This document shows positions 23,127 to 34,534 of a stretch of DNA of 64,000 nucleotides, piece after piece (positions within the stretch are counted from its first letter, which is position 1; each line of letters starts with the position of its first letter). Position numbers and translations under genes: made by a program. The notes under the pieces were generated by a model that worked only from the letters and a program-made list of their open reading frames with translations, made no database searches and was not told the origin of the DNA. Origin of the DNA: Corythucha ciliata (taxonomy: Eukaryota > Arthropoda > Insecta > Hemiptera > Tingidae); assembly GCA_038030265.1 (NCBI GenBank), contig CM075940.1:14955604-15019603 (forward strand). The letters are read 5' to 3'.

Positions 23127-24663
23127 ATGGAAGATTGTGTTAGTGATGAAGAATTTCTCTCTACTCCTCCCGAAGTATTAAGTAAAGCAATCAACGTTAC
23201 CCAAAATTTATTACCCGACGCGTCGAAAGAAAAATACGAAAACCAATATACCTATTTTGTGAAGTGGAAAAGTGACGTGAAGGCAACATCATTCTCCGAG
23301 AATGTCCTTCTCGCGTACTTTGGCCATCTCAAAGCCAAATACAAGCCGACGACCCTGTGGTCAATATATTCAATGTTGCGAAGTACAATTTCCCTCAAAC
23401 ATGAAATCGACATCTCCAAGTACAGCAAACTGCGGGCTCTTTTAAAAAAAGAATCTTCCGGATTTTCTCCAAAAAAATCAAAAACACTGTCGCCGGAAGA
23501 AACCTACAAATTTATGAAGGATGCGCCTGATGACACGTTTCTATTGGCCAAGGTAATAGATTAATTTTATGATAATTATGTTACCTAAAACTATTTTGAC
23601 ACACAGGTCATACTAGGCATGGGCATAATGGGAGCCTGTCGGCGGGAGGAACTTTGGAAGCTGACCCTCAATGACGTTGAAGATCACGGTCAATCAATGT
23701 TGGTACGGATTCGCCCTGGTAAAACTAAGACGTCAAGAGCCTTCAGTGTGATTGGGGACATCTACAAACTGTGCAAAAAATATATGAGCCTACGGCCTAG
23801 TAAAACGATTTTGAGCCAGTTTTTTTTTAAGTACTCTAAAGGAAAATGTAGTAGACAGGTAAATTAATTTTATTTAATCTTACTTTTTCCTTCTTTTTTT
23901 AAATGTATTTTTTGTACTATAGCCTGTGGGGATCAACACAATCGGCTCCGTCCCAAAACTGGTGGCCACATTCTTAAACCTAAAAGATCCGAATTTATAC
24001 ACCGGGCATACATTTCGCCGCTCTTCCGCTACTTTCCTCGTGAACGCTGGTGGAGATTTACTTTCCTTGAAACGCCTAGGTGGATGGAAATCGAGCACCG
24101 TTGCCGAGGGCTACATTGATGAATCTGAACGCTCGAGATCAGAAATAGCCGAAAAAATTTCTGAATTAAAAAACCCAGAAATTAACAGTAATAATACTAA
24201 TATGATCGCAGAAACAAACAATGATATTCATGTTGTACTTCAGCCCGAAGTGGAAAATAGTATCGTTCAACATCCATCCCAAAAATCTCCTTTAATTTTA
24301 AACAATTGTAACAACTGCAATATTACAGTTACTGTAAACAATTATTCATATCAAAAAAGGTTAGACCGTTCATTTTTAATAAAATACATTTTAGTTCGCA
24401 AATTTTTGAGGTTTTTTTATTTTGCTGGGAAAAGCCAGCAGTCATCCTGGGAGAAAAGCGTGGTTGGGGTTGGGTTATATTTTTCTCGTGTTACAAACAT
24501 GGACGGCTGTAGAAAAAATAGCGTACGATACGCGGTCGCAATGGCGCATTTCAGAATCGGGCGGTTGCCGGCACTCGACTTCGTCTCGTGTCGGCAACTT
24601 TCGCCCTCACCCGAAATAGCGCTCATTGCGACCTTGTATCGTAATATACTATTTTTCCATTAG
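23127..24663 (+). CDS. Tyrosine recombinase (Crypton-like), three or more exons
   Basis: Exons: 23127-23552, 23607-23858 and 23923-about 24663, separated by introns of 54 and 64 bases with GT/AG ends and phase 0. The start is the ATG after ATTAAA. An in-frame ATG at 23034 is possible. The N-terminal ~100 residues look like a SAM-like core-binding domain (KYENQYTYFVKWKSD... YFGHLKAKY). The catalytic domain has Arg154 in ACRREEL, a lysine-bearing hairpin (RIRPGKTKTSRAF), HTFR at 255-258, Trp281 in GGWKSS and the nucleophile Tyr290 in AEGYID. The R-K-HxxR-W-Y set is complete. After an acidic/Asn-rich linker comes a NNCNNCNITVTVNNYS tail. The exact C-terminus is uncertain: a possible donor lies at 24360, and reading to the TAG at 24661 runs through a hairpin. 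Predicted to cut and rejoin DNA. No disabling mutation was seen. Confidence 0.82.
24513..24656. repeat. 144-nt hairpin near the 3' end of the recombinase element
   Basis: The segment folds back on itself: AATAGCG-ACGATACGCGGTCGCAATG on the left pairs imperfectly with CATTGCGACC-TGTATCGT on the right, and TTGCCGGCAC with GTGTCGGCAA near the loop. It lies inside the element, just inside the right TIR. Confidence 0.7.
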
Positions 24664-25274
24664 ACTTCGGGTTGTTTAATTCAATTTCGTTTGTACGTGC
24701 TGAAGAAATCAGCTGCAAACTCAAAATTATGTTCAAGTTTATCATCGATGCTCAGTATTTGAAGTCACAACGCGAAGTCTAATGGAAAAAAGTCTGCCCT
24801 TTCCAATGGTGGCATTGAATTTGACGTGAGAGCTCTGGTTGCCAAGCTGCGAGCGATTTTATCCATAAAAACGAGGCTCGTTAGCATTACAAAAGTGCTT
24901 ATTTCCTAAATATATCGGAAACTATTAGGAATCGGACTATGGTCAATACGGCTAAATTTGACGCATTTTGGACGTACAATCACAGGAAAAAATATTGACA
25001 TCCATTTGTAAAACACCCGTAAATAGCCACCGTCAACATTATGCCCCTGCTACCTACTTGCATAATTCGCCGCCCAGGGCCGTGAAAGAGGATGCGTTTT
25101 CTTATGTAAATGGCCTATAGATGAAGAAGGTATATGCCAAAAATTCAGAAAATTACTATAGGGCTGTAGGAAAATTTACTCGACCTTTAAAATATTCGGA
25201 ATACCATGTTTTACAGTCCCAAATATTCTATAGGCATATTTTTTTATCAGAAGGCTTTATAACTAGGGAGTTGT

Positions 25275-25592
25275 ATGTATAAAGTCGACCGTCTTAATTG
25301 TAACCAACCATATAATGGTGAAACAAAACAATACTTAAAGGAAAGACTAGAACAACATGACCGCAGCTTAGCAGATAACACACCTCTCACAGCACTGTCT
25401 CAATACGCCAAAGAACTTTCACATAAACTAGACCTAAACAACCCAAAAATTTTACACCAAGAAATCAACACACACAACAGAAAATTTCTATAAATGGTAG
25501 AAATTAGGAAACACAACACGATAAACTACAAAAGAGACTTAGACAACGTATCCAAGAGTTACACACCTATTATCCTCTCAGATACACCGTAA
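25275..25592 (+). pseudogene. GIY-YIG endonuclease remnant of a Penelope-like element
   Basis: The reading has MYKVDRLNCNQPYNGETKQYLKERLEQHDRS, followed by ALSQYAKELSHKLDL..., NTHNRKFL, a TAA stop at 25491-25493, then on in the same frame MVEIRKHNTINYKRDLDNVSKSYTP. The layout (Y-K-x-x-C-x-x-C, a degenerate Y-x-G, the R-L-x-x-H helix, H-x-L-D, then an ..EIRKH...DL..VS..Y.P tail) is that of GIY-YIG endonuclease domains at the C-terminus of Penelope-like retroelements. The G of GIY and I of YIG are altered and there is one in-frame stop, so it is a dead fragment. No reverse transcriptase is present upstream. Confidence 0.6.
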
Positions 25593-25649
25593 AAAACCTT
25601 CAAAATTGAAATTATGAAACCACATGTCAAAAAACAAAAGCTGAATAAA

Positions 25650-25695
25650 AAGAAGACGCCTGAGGGCTTGAGGACGCCTCGACGAAACGTCGGAG
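25650..25695 (+). other. Hammerhead-like motif next to the Penelope-like remnant
   Basis: CTTGAGGACGCC, TCGACGAAACGTCGG resembles the core of the minimal hammerhead ribozymes carried by Penelope-like elements (CUGANGA ... GAAA followed by a short stem). The first C of the CUGANGA core appears to be U, so activity is doubtful. Confidence 0.35.
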
Positions 25696-25761
25696 AGAAA
25701 AAAAAAAAACGCCGGCAGGATCGGTCATTAAAATTGGAAACAAAAAATTTAAAATTATCAA

Positions 25762-25914
25762 TTACTTGTAATTGAAATAGGTATTAGCTTTGTTTACTGT
25801 AGTACAATGTAAAACATCATCGCCGTACATTTGTCCGTCACGCACAACGTAAATAAATGCTCCCCCTATTAGGCCCCTTTTGTACGAGTAAGTCTTTTGA
25901 TCAAAGTAGCCATT
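25762..25914 (-). CDS. Possible terminal exon of unknown protein
   Basis: On the minus strand an acceptor (CATTTTTTTGCAG) precedes an open 50-codon stretch reading NGYFDQKTYSYKRGLIGGAF... and ending NKANTYFNYK at TAA. A diverged inverted copy of its first ~16 codons lies on the plus strand at about 25979-26027 (FFEQKTHSCKRG, then a stop), so it may belong to a repeated element. I do not recognise the family and found no upstream exon. Confidence 0.3.
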   Translation of the reverse strand, partial: NGYFDQKTYSYKRGLIGGAFIYVVRDGQMYGDDVLHCTTVNKANTYFNYK

Positions 25915-25929
25915 CTGCAAAAAAATGAC

Positions 25930-27155
25930 AGATGTTTCCTGCCTCAAGTCGTCTGTTTGTGATCAGATTGCCCAAAAGTTTTTTTGAACAAAAAACTCAC
26001 TCGTGTAAAAGGGGGCCTTAGAAAACCTATACGACTACGCCCGTACTGGTCAAGAGGTCACCTCTCACGAATGATTTTTTACCAAGACGTAGACGGCTTA
26101 CTGCGGTAGGAGTTTTGAGAGCCTAACAACTGGTTTTCATCGGATTTTGTTTTTTAAACCCGAAGTCTTTGAGCCACGCGTTAAACTTTGGAAATTCTGC
26201 TCCCTTATATGTAAAAGTTATTATGCCATGATGTCACTGAAGAGCAATCAAGTTGTTTCTGCTCCGTGAACCGTTGGTCTTGGGTGGGGGGGGGGCTTCC
26301 CGCGGTTCATCCAGTTTTGAAGAATTTCTCTAGTAAATGGGAAGCCGCTTGACTTAGCTAGTAGTCATACTTTTTAAGCTGTTTGCTCAGCTGGTTCGTC
26401 ATAGGTGCTTCGTAAGAAAATATGATAAAGCTGTGAATACTGTCAGTATCTTGCCAAATAATCTCGAAACTGCTCTAAATTTCATGGTGTGTGTCACAAA
26501 TCGTTGACATTTAAAATCAATAATCAATAGGTACATATTTTATGTTTTTCCCTTAGCTATTCAGTGCATCGTCACAATTAAAATGAAGTATGAGTTACGT
26601 TCACTTTCCAATTTTCACTTTCTTGTGAAAAAGTGCGTCCAAAGTCAGAGGCTGATTTGATTAATATAATCACGCCCCTCCACCTTCCCCAAACGAAAAT
26701 CGATTTTAAAAAAAGTAAGCAATAACGACCTGAGTACAACTGAAAATCCGCATTTTTTCACGTAGATGCCACCTCCTGTTTCCATCTTGCACTGCACGTC
26801 TTGATTGTCATCGTCTCTTTAAGGCGACACTTCATAAGACTTCTGAAATGTCTGGCAGTTCCAGCTGAGAACCACCTCCTCATCCACCCTTTATCCGATC
26901 ATTTTATAGTATTGATCTGTCAGCGCATGCGCCCTTTTGAAGTGATGTGGACAGTGAAGGGAGTCTTCTAGTGCTTGAACTCATTTATATTGTCATGTAA
27001 TTTATTTATAGTGCTCCGAATCAGTAGGATTCTTGAAACACAATATAATTTAGGTTGTACTCCGCTAAACAATCCTTTTTGCTAAGTTCTCTGATGATAG
27101 CGCGCCGGTTTCGAGCCGCGCCGGAGGTGGGAACGGTAACAACGGGGTTTCTCGT

Positions 27156-27199
<44 letters not shown>

Positions 27200-27255
27200 C
27201 AAACCTTGATCTCTGAAGACTTGGTATTGAAAACAAAAAACTCAAGGAAAAAGTA
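25930..27255. other. Intergenic with long poly(T) tract
   Basis: It includes an inverted partial copy of the 25762-25914 exon, a G run near 26287 and an uninterrupted T run at about 27157-27199. The T run could be the poly(A) tail of a minus-strand retroposed sequence. No gene is supported. Confidence 0.5.
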
Positions 27256-27266
27256 TTTAATTAGCC

Positions 27267-27272
27267 TTTATT
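27267..27272 (-). promoter_or_regulatory. Candidate poly(A) signal for the yellow-family gene
   Basis: AATAAA on the minus strand, about 113 bases downstream of the stop codon at 27385. Confidence 0.5.
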
Positions 27273-27384
27273 GTTATAATTTCACGTATAAATTGTAGGC
27301 CAACAAATACTTTTTACTGTTTGATTTATTCATTAACAAATTAGGAAACGTGGTGGGAAAGAAAGTAGAAATAAAAACAAAAGA

Positions 27385-28699
27385 TTAGTTTTCACAAACA
27401 GTTCCTTTCACTAAGTCTTTCACTGAGCCCGTGAACACCCTGAAATTGTCGTCGTCCGCTTTCATTTCATTGAACACGTAGGCAGGGAGTCTATCAGTTG
27501 TAAACCAAACGTTTCCGTTTCTGTCGATTTTTAAATCGTTGGGAAATATCATAGTCTCACTATCGCTGGCAAGAAGATGGTTCGTATCAGCCGAATACTC
27601 CTTCTTTGAGTTCCAACAAGCGATTCCATTTCTGTTTATTTGAGTGTACAACAGAACGCCCGTCTCGGGATCCATGAATGAGGCTGTGGCTTGGGTGTTG
27701 GGGCCACGAGAGCCGAGAACGTGGAACTCGTGGTAGCTGTTGGAAGCGAGCGTTTCATTTTGAATTATTCTGCTCGAGACTGAAAACTCCCTCGTGCTCG
27801 ACAATGGATGAAAGTACAAAGTTCTGTGTCCATTGGCGTCGCGGGGACCCATGGCGATCGAAAAAATCCCGTCTGCCCATTGAAAATTGATTCCCTGAAT
27901 ATTGTAGTCACCTGAGAGTGGGTCGAGATAGAAGTAATTGTGCTTGATCCTCCAAGTGTTGTTATTAGCCCAGTCGTAAACAACTAGAGCGTAACTCCCA
28001 AAATCAGGGACATACGCGTACGCATCATCACATTTGTTCTTATCAACGTCAATTATGATGTTAGCAAAGAACGTGTCTTCTTTGATGCAGCTGGGAGGAA
28101 AAGGGAAAACCCTCAAAAGCGTATTATTGTTTTTCAAGTCAAAAACCATAATTTTCGGCGGTGTGAGCGGCTCGGCCTTTTCTAAAATATCATTAACTCC
28201 CGTATCCATGACCCATAGTCTGTCACATTCATCAGCTCTTACTCGCAATGGGTTTATGATTTTTTTGTCGTAAGGAGGGCTAGATATGTCGTGTGTTTCC
28301 CAGTCAGGGAACGGTCTTAGAGGAGGACTCGTTGTGCCTAAGAGAGGAGGAAAAAGACAGAAATTACAAAGTAAGGAACCACCAACAAAATCCGACCGTC
28401 GTACCTGCGTTTAGAGGAACGTAACTAAGCGACGCTGGAATTCCTGACTTCCATCTCGGCGTTGTAATGAATACTTTGTCGTTCCATACTTCTATTCCCA
28501 ATGGGAGGCTATTTAATGGCACAAACTTGTTTTGCTTGATGGCATCATTTCTCATTTCTGGCGATGGATAGTCGAAATCCATCAGTTTCCATTTAAATAT
28601 CTCCTTTAATTTGTTGTCCGCAGAAGTTCCCGTTAAGCACATAGCCAAAATCACCGCTATGATTGTAACGACGATCACCACAACAGTACTCCAGGCCAT
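27385..28699 (-). CDS. Yellow/major royal jelly protein family member, two exons
   Basis: Minus-strand exons are 28699-28405 and 28337-27385, joined in phase 1 across a 67-base intron (donor GCAG/GTACG, acceptor CTCTTAG/G), giving 415 residues. Residues 1-27 form a hydrophobic signal peptide. The rest is one MRJP domain (six-bladed beta-propeller), with family blocks GIEVWNDKVFITTPRWKSGI, ADECDRLWVMDTG, PKIMVFDL, YAYVPDFGSYALVVYDW, DGIFSIAMGP, LYFHPLSS and FPNDLKIDRNGNVWFTTDRLP. There are NxT sequons. The length matches the family (about 400-450). Members are secreted and act in cuticle melanisation or dopachrome conversion; which yellow paralogue this is cannot be told by eye. An acceptor-like TTTATTTCTCAG about 12 bases upstream of the ATG suggests a 5'UTR intron. 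Confidence 0.92.
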
Positions 28700-28714
28700 A
28701 ATTCGGAGTTCTGA

Positions 28715-31700
28715 GAAATAAAATCGGAAATCTTCAGATTAAACTATTCAACAATAAACTCGAAAAAATAAAATAAAATAAAACCTAATTTCACTGACGG
28801 TGAGGCAATTCAAAAGGGTTTTTTTATTATTCAACAGCACAAACCCGTTTAAATCAAATTGGCGAGCACGAATAATGTTACACAGAAAGTCATATGTCCA
28901 AAATGACTCAACTATAATTATTTGGTAGCCGGAACTTTTATTTTGCCTTGGTAAATTACACTATAAACCGTCCCTGACATTTAACTTAAGCAACTTACTC
29001 TTTCGCTGTACTTTCATACTGTCTTTTATCCTTAGCGATCACAAAAAAAAACTTAAAAAACTAAAACAATAAAAAAAGGAGAATCCGATTGAACAACTTA
29101 CGTGTTGGTTGATCGGCTTTAAACTGTGTGGGGGAGCGTTTGTATTTTCAGCAAAGACTGGGAGCCCCCTACCCTACTTTTAGCGCAATGTTTCCTACAA
29201 CTCTTTCTCTCCCACATACTTTACCGGGACTTAATCTTTCAACGCATAGGGATTTCCCCAGAACTTTTTTATTTTTATGAACTTCCAAGTTTACGACGGG
29301 GAAAGAAAGCATAGAAGTAGACAAAAAACAAAGGGTCAGCCATTTCCATTTGGTGTAATTTCCGAAGGGGAAGAATTCTTGAAGCAGAAGAAGCCAAATT
29401 TATATTGTTTTTAACATTGCCTGCCACTAATTTTTGTTAAATTCACGGAAAAACGTCGCACACCCCTATTACCGAACCCTATTATTATTATTATTTGTTA
29501 TTGTTGCTCTTTGGTCATTACAGGTTTTTTGTGAATTTTTATGCATTTCACCGCCTTGTAATTAAAATTTAAAAAATTAAAATATTGTGGTAGTACTCTC
29601 TTGACTAGAGAAAGAACTATTGAGTAAAATTCTCCGTGAGAAACACGATTTGACGAGAAATAGAAAGTTGAAGGGTCATTAATCTTGAAGATACAGTCTC
29701 AATTGACCCACATATCTTTCTCATCGCCCTCTGATTATGTCCACTTTGTAATTTCCATTTTTCTCTAGATCTTAAACGGGTTGCAAATTCACAATGTAGC
29801 TCCCCAAGGCCTTACTGACTGGGACGATATAGATGGGGGGGGGGGGACTCTAATTCGCATTGAGCAACCTTGATCAACAGCTCTTTTAAAAGAACGTTAA
29901 GGCCTTGCTGTTTAACTTTCACTTTAGTACCACAAGGAGGGGATGGTGGTGTGAGGGTGGCAGGGTCAAGAGCCACGACCGTCAGCCCGCTTTTCATAAT
30001 AGAAAGGTTGTGCTCGAGTAGTCGCTCTACTTCCGAATCCGCTCTTTAATTATTTGGGTTGGGGGAGGGTGTTTCCTGATATTCCCGTTAAATTGTTTAG
30101 ACGAATCGCTTCCCACATGCCATAAACTCATCGTCAGTGGCTCAGTGGTCCAACTGACCACCCCTCCTCTTGTTTCTTTACTTGCAGTTGACTGTATAAA
30201 TTATCCCAGAAGAAAATTGTTCATTTTTCTCCCACAAACCTACCAAACCGTCTCAAAATTGTCAGTTTAGTATCTTGCCGTTAATTCGGTCTTAAAACCT
30301 GGTAATTTAGCTTAGAAACTTTACACTACGGGCTCTATGCAAGGCTTTTAGAGTATGGCTGAATTGAGTAACAGAAAATGGAATTTTTAATCAGCAACGT
30401 ACAACTGTTCATGTTTATCATAATCCCCACGAACGAATTTTATGAAGGAATTCTCCCCCATGAAATTCTCAACATGGTAGGGGGACAATTGACTCCCACC
30501 TTTCCAATTTGAAGTATATTTTTATTGAATAATGTATTTTTTGTTTCAGAATACTCTGGCGTATAATAGGAGGCACAGGGTGTTACAGAATAATTGCAAT
30601 AAAATAAAATGGGTTAAAGTAGATCTGATGTGCATTTAAATAGACGGAATTCACCAAAGGTGCGAAACTTACTAATTTCCGAGCTATGACTTTTCAGTAG
30701 TTTTTTACGGCACATGTCGCTTTTCTCAGTCAAATGCAACATTGTCGATTGCCGCTTACAATTTCGGTAAGTTCTGGCGCCGGCTTTACCGGCTGATTTA
30801 ATATGGGAATATTATATGAAATATGTATACCGTTAAGGGCCAAAAGGGGTGAAATCACAGTAAACAACTATTTTTGTAGCAAATAAGACATTCGCGGTGC
30901 AAATAACACATTTGTTAAATCTGTACATTGTGTATTCCATTGACGTCATATAGAAGTGTTGCGGGTCTTGCAAGTTGTCAGAGGTTATCAGATTATGTTG
31001 TGTACGGAAACACGGGAGTAAACATTAAATTGTAATTTTTAATTGAGCGGCGTCCATAGAATGGGTAAGCTTTATTATACTTTACACTTCCTACAATGTT
31101 TTGACTAAACGTGACAATAAATGCTTAAATTTGCTAATTTGCGGCTTCTAGAGGCTGATTTCTCGTTTTGTTTACCTCACGAAACTAACCGAAGCGATGG
31201 GTCATCGCTGTCATTTTCACTTAAAAGGGCGTAAACGCTCTGAAAACTGAGCAATATTTGTTTACTTATTGAGGACAGACATGTCTAGGTTTTGAGAAAC
31301 ACTATGCTACAATGAAGAAAGCTTGGATTCATCGTGGGCGCCTTACATTAGCCCGCATCAGTGTATAACGCTGCTTTGAAGAGACTTCATTCCGAATATA
31401 ATTGAGTTAACTATTGTTAAAAGCCGCCAATTTTGGAAGAAATCGGTAGCTTTGAACAATCGTTGGCTCAATTGTCGATTTTTGGCCACACTATCAGAAA
31501 ATCACACATTCATTCTGAAGGGTCGCTGGATAGAGGACAGTTGCAGGGGCAACAATCCGGAATTCGAAAGGGATCTCTAGTTATTTGGGCGTTCGTATAA
31601 ATCTGTACGTGATCCTGTACTTGCTGTATTCTGCTCAACTAAAGGAGCAAAGTGATCCTAGTGCACCATTGTGTGGCCCAGTGGCCAATTGAACTTTCTC

Positions 31701-34430
31701 TCCAGAGAATTACAACACTGTGCCGGCTGTGGGGTCCTTCTAGAGCCAAAACGAATCAATCATTTCATGTCACTGAATTTTTGGGATTTTAGGCCGGTTG
31801 TTCATTTTTTAAGGCGATATAGAGAAGCAATGCGAAAGTTTCGGTGCTGCTCAATCAGGTTCTGTGGACAGATCACAGATTTTCAAAGCAACTTCTTTAT
31901 CCTACGAAATTAAATTTAAAAAGTGTGAGTAGACTGATCTTTCATTTCCAACAACTTGTTGGATGCTCCCACAACTTCGAAAAAATATTTTCAAAATTTA
32001 ATATAATTTTAGTCAGTTTTCATTTTCGAGACGAAACAATCTTTTTATAGAGCTGTAACATAAGTTCTGAAGGCGAATACTAATTCTTAACATCTTAGTT
32101 ATTTGCAGTTTTCAGGCCAACCATACATAATGTACCATACAGTTAAATAGTCGAAGAGCCAAAAGAATGGAAAGGACAGATTCTGAAAGGGAAAATGCTA
32201 AATTACTGGATTTCAGACAAGGCAAATAGATTCTGCCGCCTGTTATGCAGCTTCAGGACTAGATTTCCTGCTTTTTGAGCCAAAAACAGGTAGCCTAAAT
32301 ATTTTTTGCCCCCAATAACGATAAACGGGTTTGAAATTGATCCAAGATAGACCGAAAAGTCAGTTTTATAGTATCATGCAGGCATTTGATAATCAGTATC
32401 GTAATCAGAATCAGTCGGTTATGGGATGGGGGTGTGGGTAATATCTAATCAGGAATCATCCCACTATTTGACCTACAAAGAGTCAAAGACCCTTTCACAG
32501 GATTCGACAATTCAGAGGTAACTAATTATGGTTGTTGGGAGCGGGAGGGGTGGATAAAAACATATTAAGCTTTTTGCTCGAACAATCAGACAAAAATGTT
32601 AAGGGGGGAGCAATTGAAGATATTTAAATTCTAGGTCAAATGATCGATATCCGTGCCCAAAGAGACTATGTCGACATAATTGCCAGAAACCCCGATTCTA
32701 TGGGCCAGGACGAACAGTTTCCGAAGGAGGATGTTGATGTATACCTTGGACGAAAAACGGCCTTTTCCTTTTGCTTGAATAGTCAACGCCGGGGTACAAT
32801 TCCCATTTATGGGGTGTACAGTCAATCTGGCTAACACAATAAGGAAGTTTTCCCTATGAATGCAAAATAAATTTTTCCTTTGACGAAATGGTGAAAATCG
32901 CGGATGAAAATCGGGCAGAAATGCAAATAACAAGTTTCCTTCGGATATCCAATGCCCTAGCGGCAAGGGCCTTGGTGCAATTTTATTGAGTTGAGGACCA
33001 ATAATGATGGAAATTGTATGCTCTTTTCAATGAGCTACTTACTTTTAGTCTAGCACCTGTTAATGAGGTCGTACTAGTCACTTATCGTAAAAAAACGCGG
33101 AATTGGCGATATCTCGAAAACTAAGAGGAATTCCAAAAAACCTCAAATAAATAGTAATTTCGATCACAGATGAGGTGTACTATCACCATACTTTCTCTGT
33201 CGAGGTAATTTATGAACAACCTGTATACTGTTCCCTGAGATAATTCATTTCAGGAACATAATCAGTTCCAAGTCAATTGGCGACTTTAAAATGAGAGTTT
33301 GCCCTTTCTGGGCAATATCTTAGGGTTATCCAAATCACCTGGCTCAAACACCGATTTTGACCAGACTAGTTCTTGGCGAGGAACAAAAACGACAAGTCGC
33401 GGTGGTCGATGGATTTCAGTTTTTGCAGCCACTAAATTAAATCGAATGATTTACTTAATCGCCAAACAAGTTAAACGAGTTTCACCGGTATCAGCGTGCA
33501 CAAAATAAACGAAAATTGCACCTCTGAAGAAGCGCCTTCAAGTATCGTTGACGATTAAGTTTGTTACGCCCTTCCTTGCCCTACCTGTTATAAAGGTATA
33601 ATAACATATAAAATTACAAAACCCCGCCCTCAGAAAAAGAAGAGTCTTGTAGGTGGCAAGCATTTTTGTAGTTCAACCAAGCTGCCATTTAAATCATTTT
33701 ACTTTTTTCCCCAGTTGGTCCTATTATTATGATCGCATTCTGCTTATGAAGGATGAAGAAAACGTGGTGTGGAGGGAGGGGGATTTCGGTGATCCATGAG
33801 TTCAAATAACTAATCGCCTTATACGCGAACGAGGAAAAGTTTTTGAAGTGGCTGTTTCTATTTTTATGAAGGTAGGCAAATGTCCGCAGAACAGCATTAT
33901 GAGCTATTTAAGAAAGCCTGAAAGGTAATACATTTTGGGGGTTTTAATCCGGTGGGATTTATTATTTAATACCTGTTGTGTCTATGCATTTGCGCCCTGC
34001 GTTCAATTTTTTGTTTCCCCTCAAGACCCGAGTGGTAATACGTAGTGATTTCTACGTGGCCTGGTTTGCCTGAATGTCACTAAAATTATTGTGATATATG
34101 TCTTAATGAATTTTGAAATTTGGCCGCTTCTCGACTGGTAGCACAATAAATAGGTTCACCGCCTCCGTGAAAATCGTCTTGCCTCCTTCCCCCTCATACA
34201 GCAATATTTGCCTTAGACCGTTGAAAAAAGCGTGAAACCAAATTATTTAACCTTTGACTTGCCATTCCGTATTTAAGTTTTAAATTATATTGAAAACAAA
34301 AACAAAAAAACTATAACACCAATGCATGCGTGGGTTTCCCAATTATATAGCCAAGGGCGGGTGGCTATGTCTTTAAGGCGCCCGTTAGTCTAGTTTTCCA
34401 CGCGCGAATCAATACTTTGATATTCGGGGT
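28715..34430. other. Long intergenic stretch, no gene seen
   Basis: Short ORFs only, none with a recognisable family. A G run occurs at about 29836-29846. Sequences near 30583 (ACAGGGTGTTACAG) and 33228 (the complement of ACAGGTTGTTCAT) could be the ends of a decayed DNA transposon but the match is weak. Confidence 0.5.
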
Positions 34431-34532
34431 GCCATTTTGTTGGATGCTCCATGGAAGGAAGAACCACCGTTTACTTATCTGCGTTCTTGGATTATTAGTG
34501 TTGGTTTAACGTTTTCGAATTTAACTGCTTTG
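34431..34532 (+). other. Possible non-coding first exon
   Basis: A GC-richer stretch ends in ACTGCTTTG followed by a good donor, GTGAGTG. It might be the first, untranslated exon of the FE65-type gene, whose 5'UTR acceptor lies near 36699. This is position-based inference only. Confidence 0.25.
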
Positions 34533-34534
34533 GT

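Larger units (their letters stand above)
22567..25019. mobile_element. Tyrosine-recombinase element with ~220-bp terminal inverted repeats
   Basis: The left end, about 22567-22785, and the right end, about 24786-25019, are imperfect inverted copies, roughly 80% or more alike by eye. Shared blocks include TACGTCCAAAATGCGTCAAA, GCCGTATTGACCATAGTCCG, GAAATAAGCACTTTTG and ATGGATAAAATC. The outer ends read GGGTATTTTAAAAATGGGTG and GGGTGTTTTACAAATGGATG. Between them lies one recombinase gene and nothing else. No clear target-site duplication is seen: GTAG is next to the left end and GTAA next to the right. Eukaryotic tyrosine recombinase transposons of the Crypton type normally lack TIRs, and DIRS elements carry a reverse transcriptase, which is absent here. 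Confidence 0.75.

Noticed and set aside
27100..27125. tRNA B-box-like GGTTTCGAGCC
   Set aside because: There is no A box or cloverleaf around it. At most a decayed tRNA-derived SINE, not supportable by eye.
27021..27245. ORF with a Lys run on the minus strand
   Set aside because: It is the translation of a poly(A) tract at 27157-27199.
32631..32966. Overlapping ORFs on both strands
   Set aside because: No domain, no splice or start context and no repeat evidence. Most likely chance.
30583..33230. Possible ends of a 2.6-kb DNA transposon (ACAGG..GTT on both sides)
   Set aside because: The inverted match is only about 10 bases with mismatches. No target duplication and no transposase were seen.
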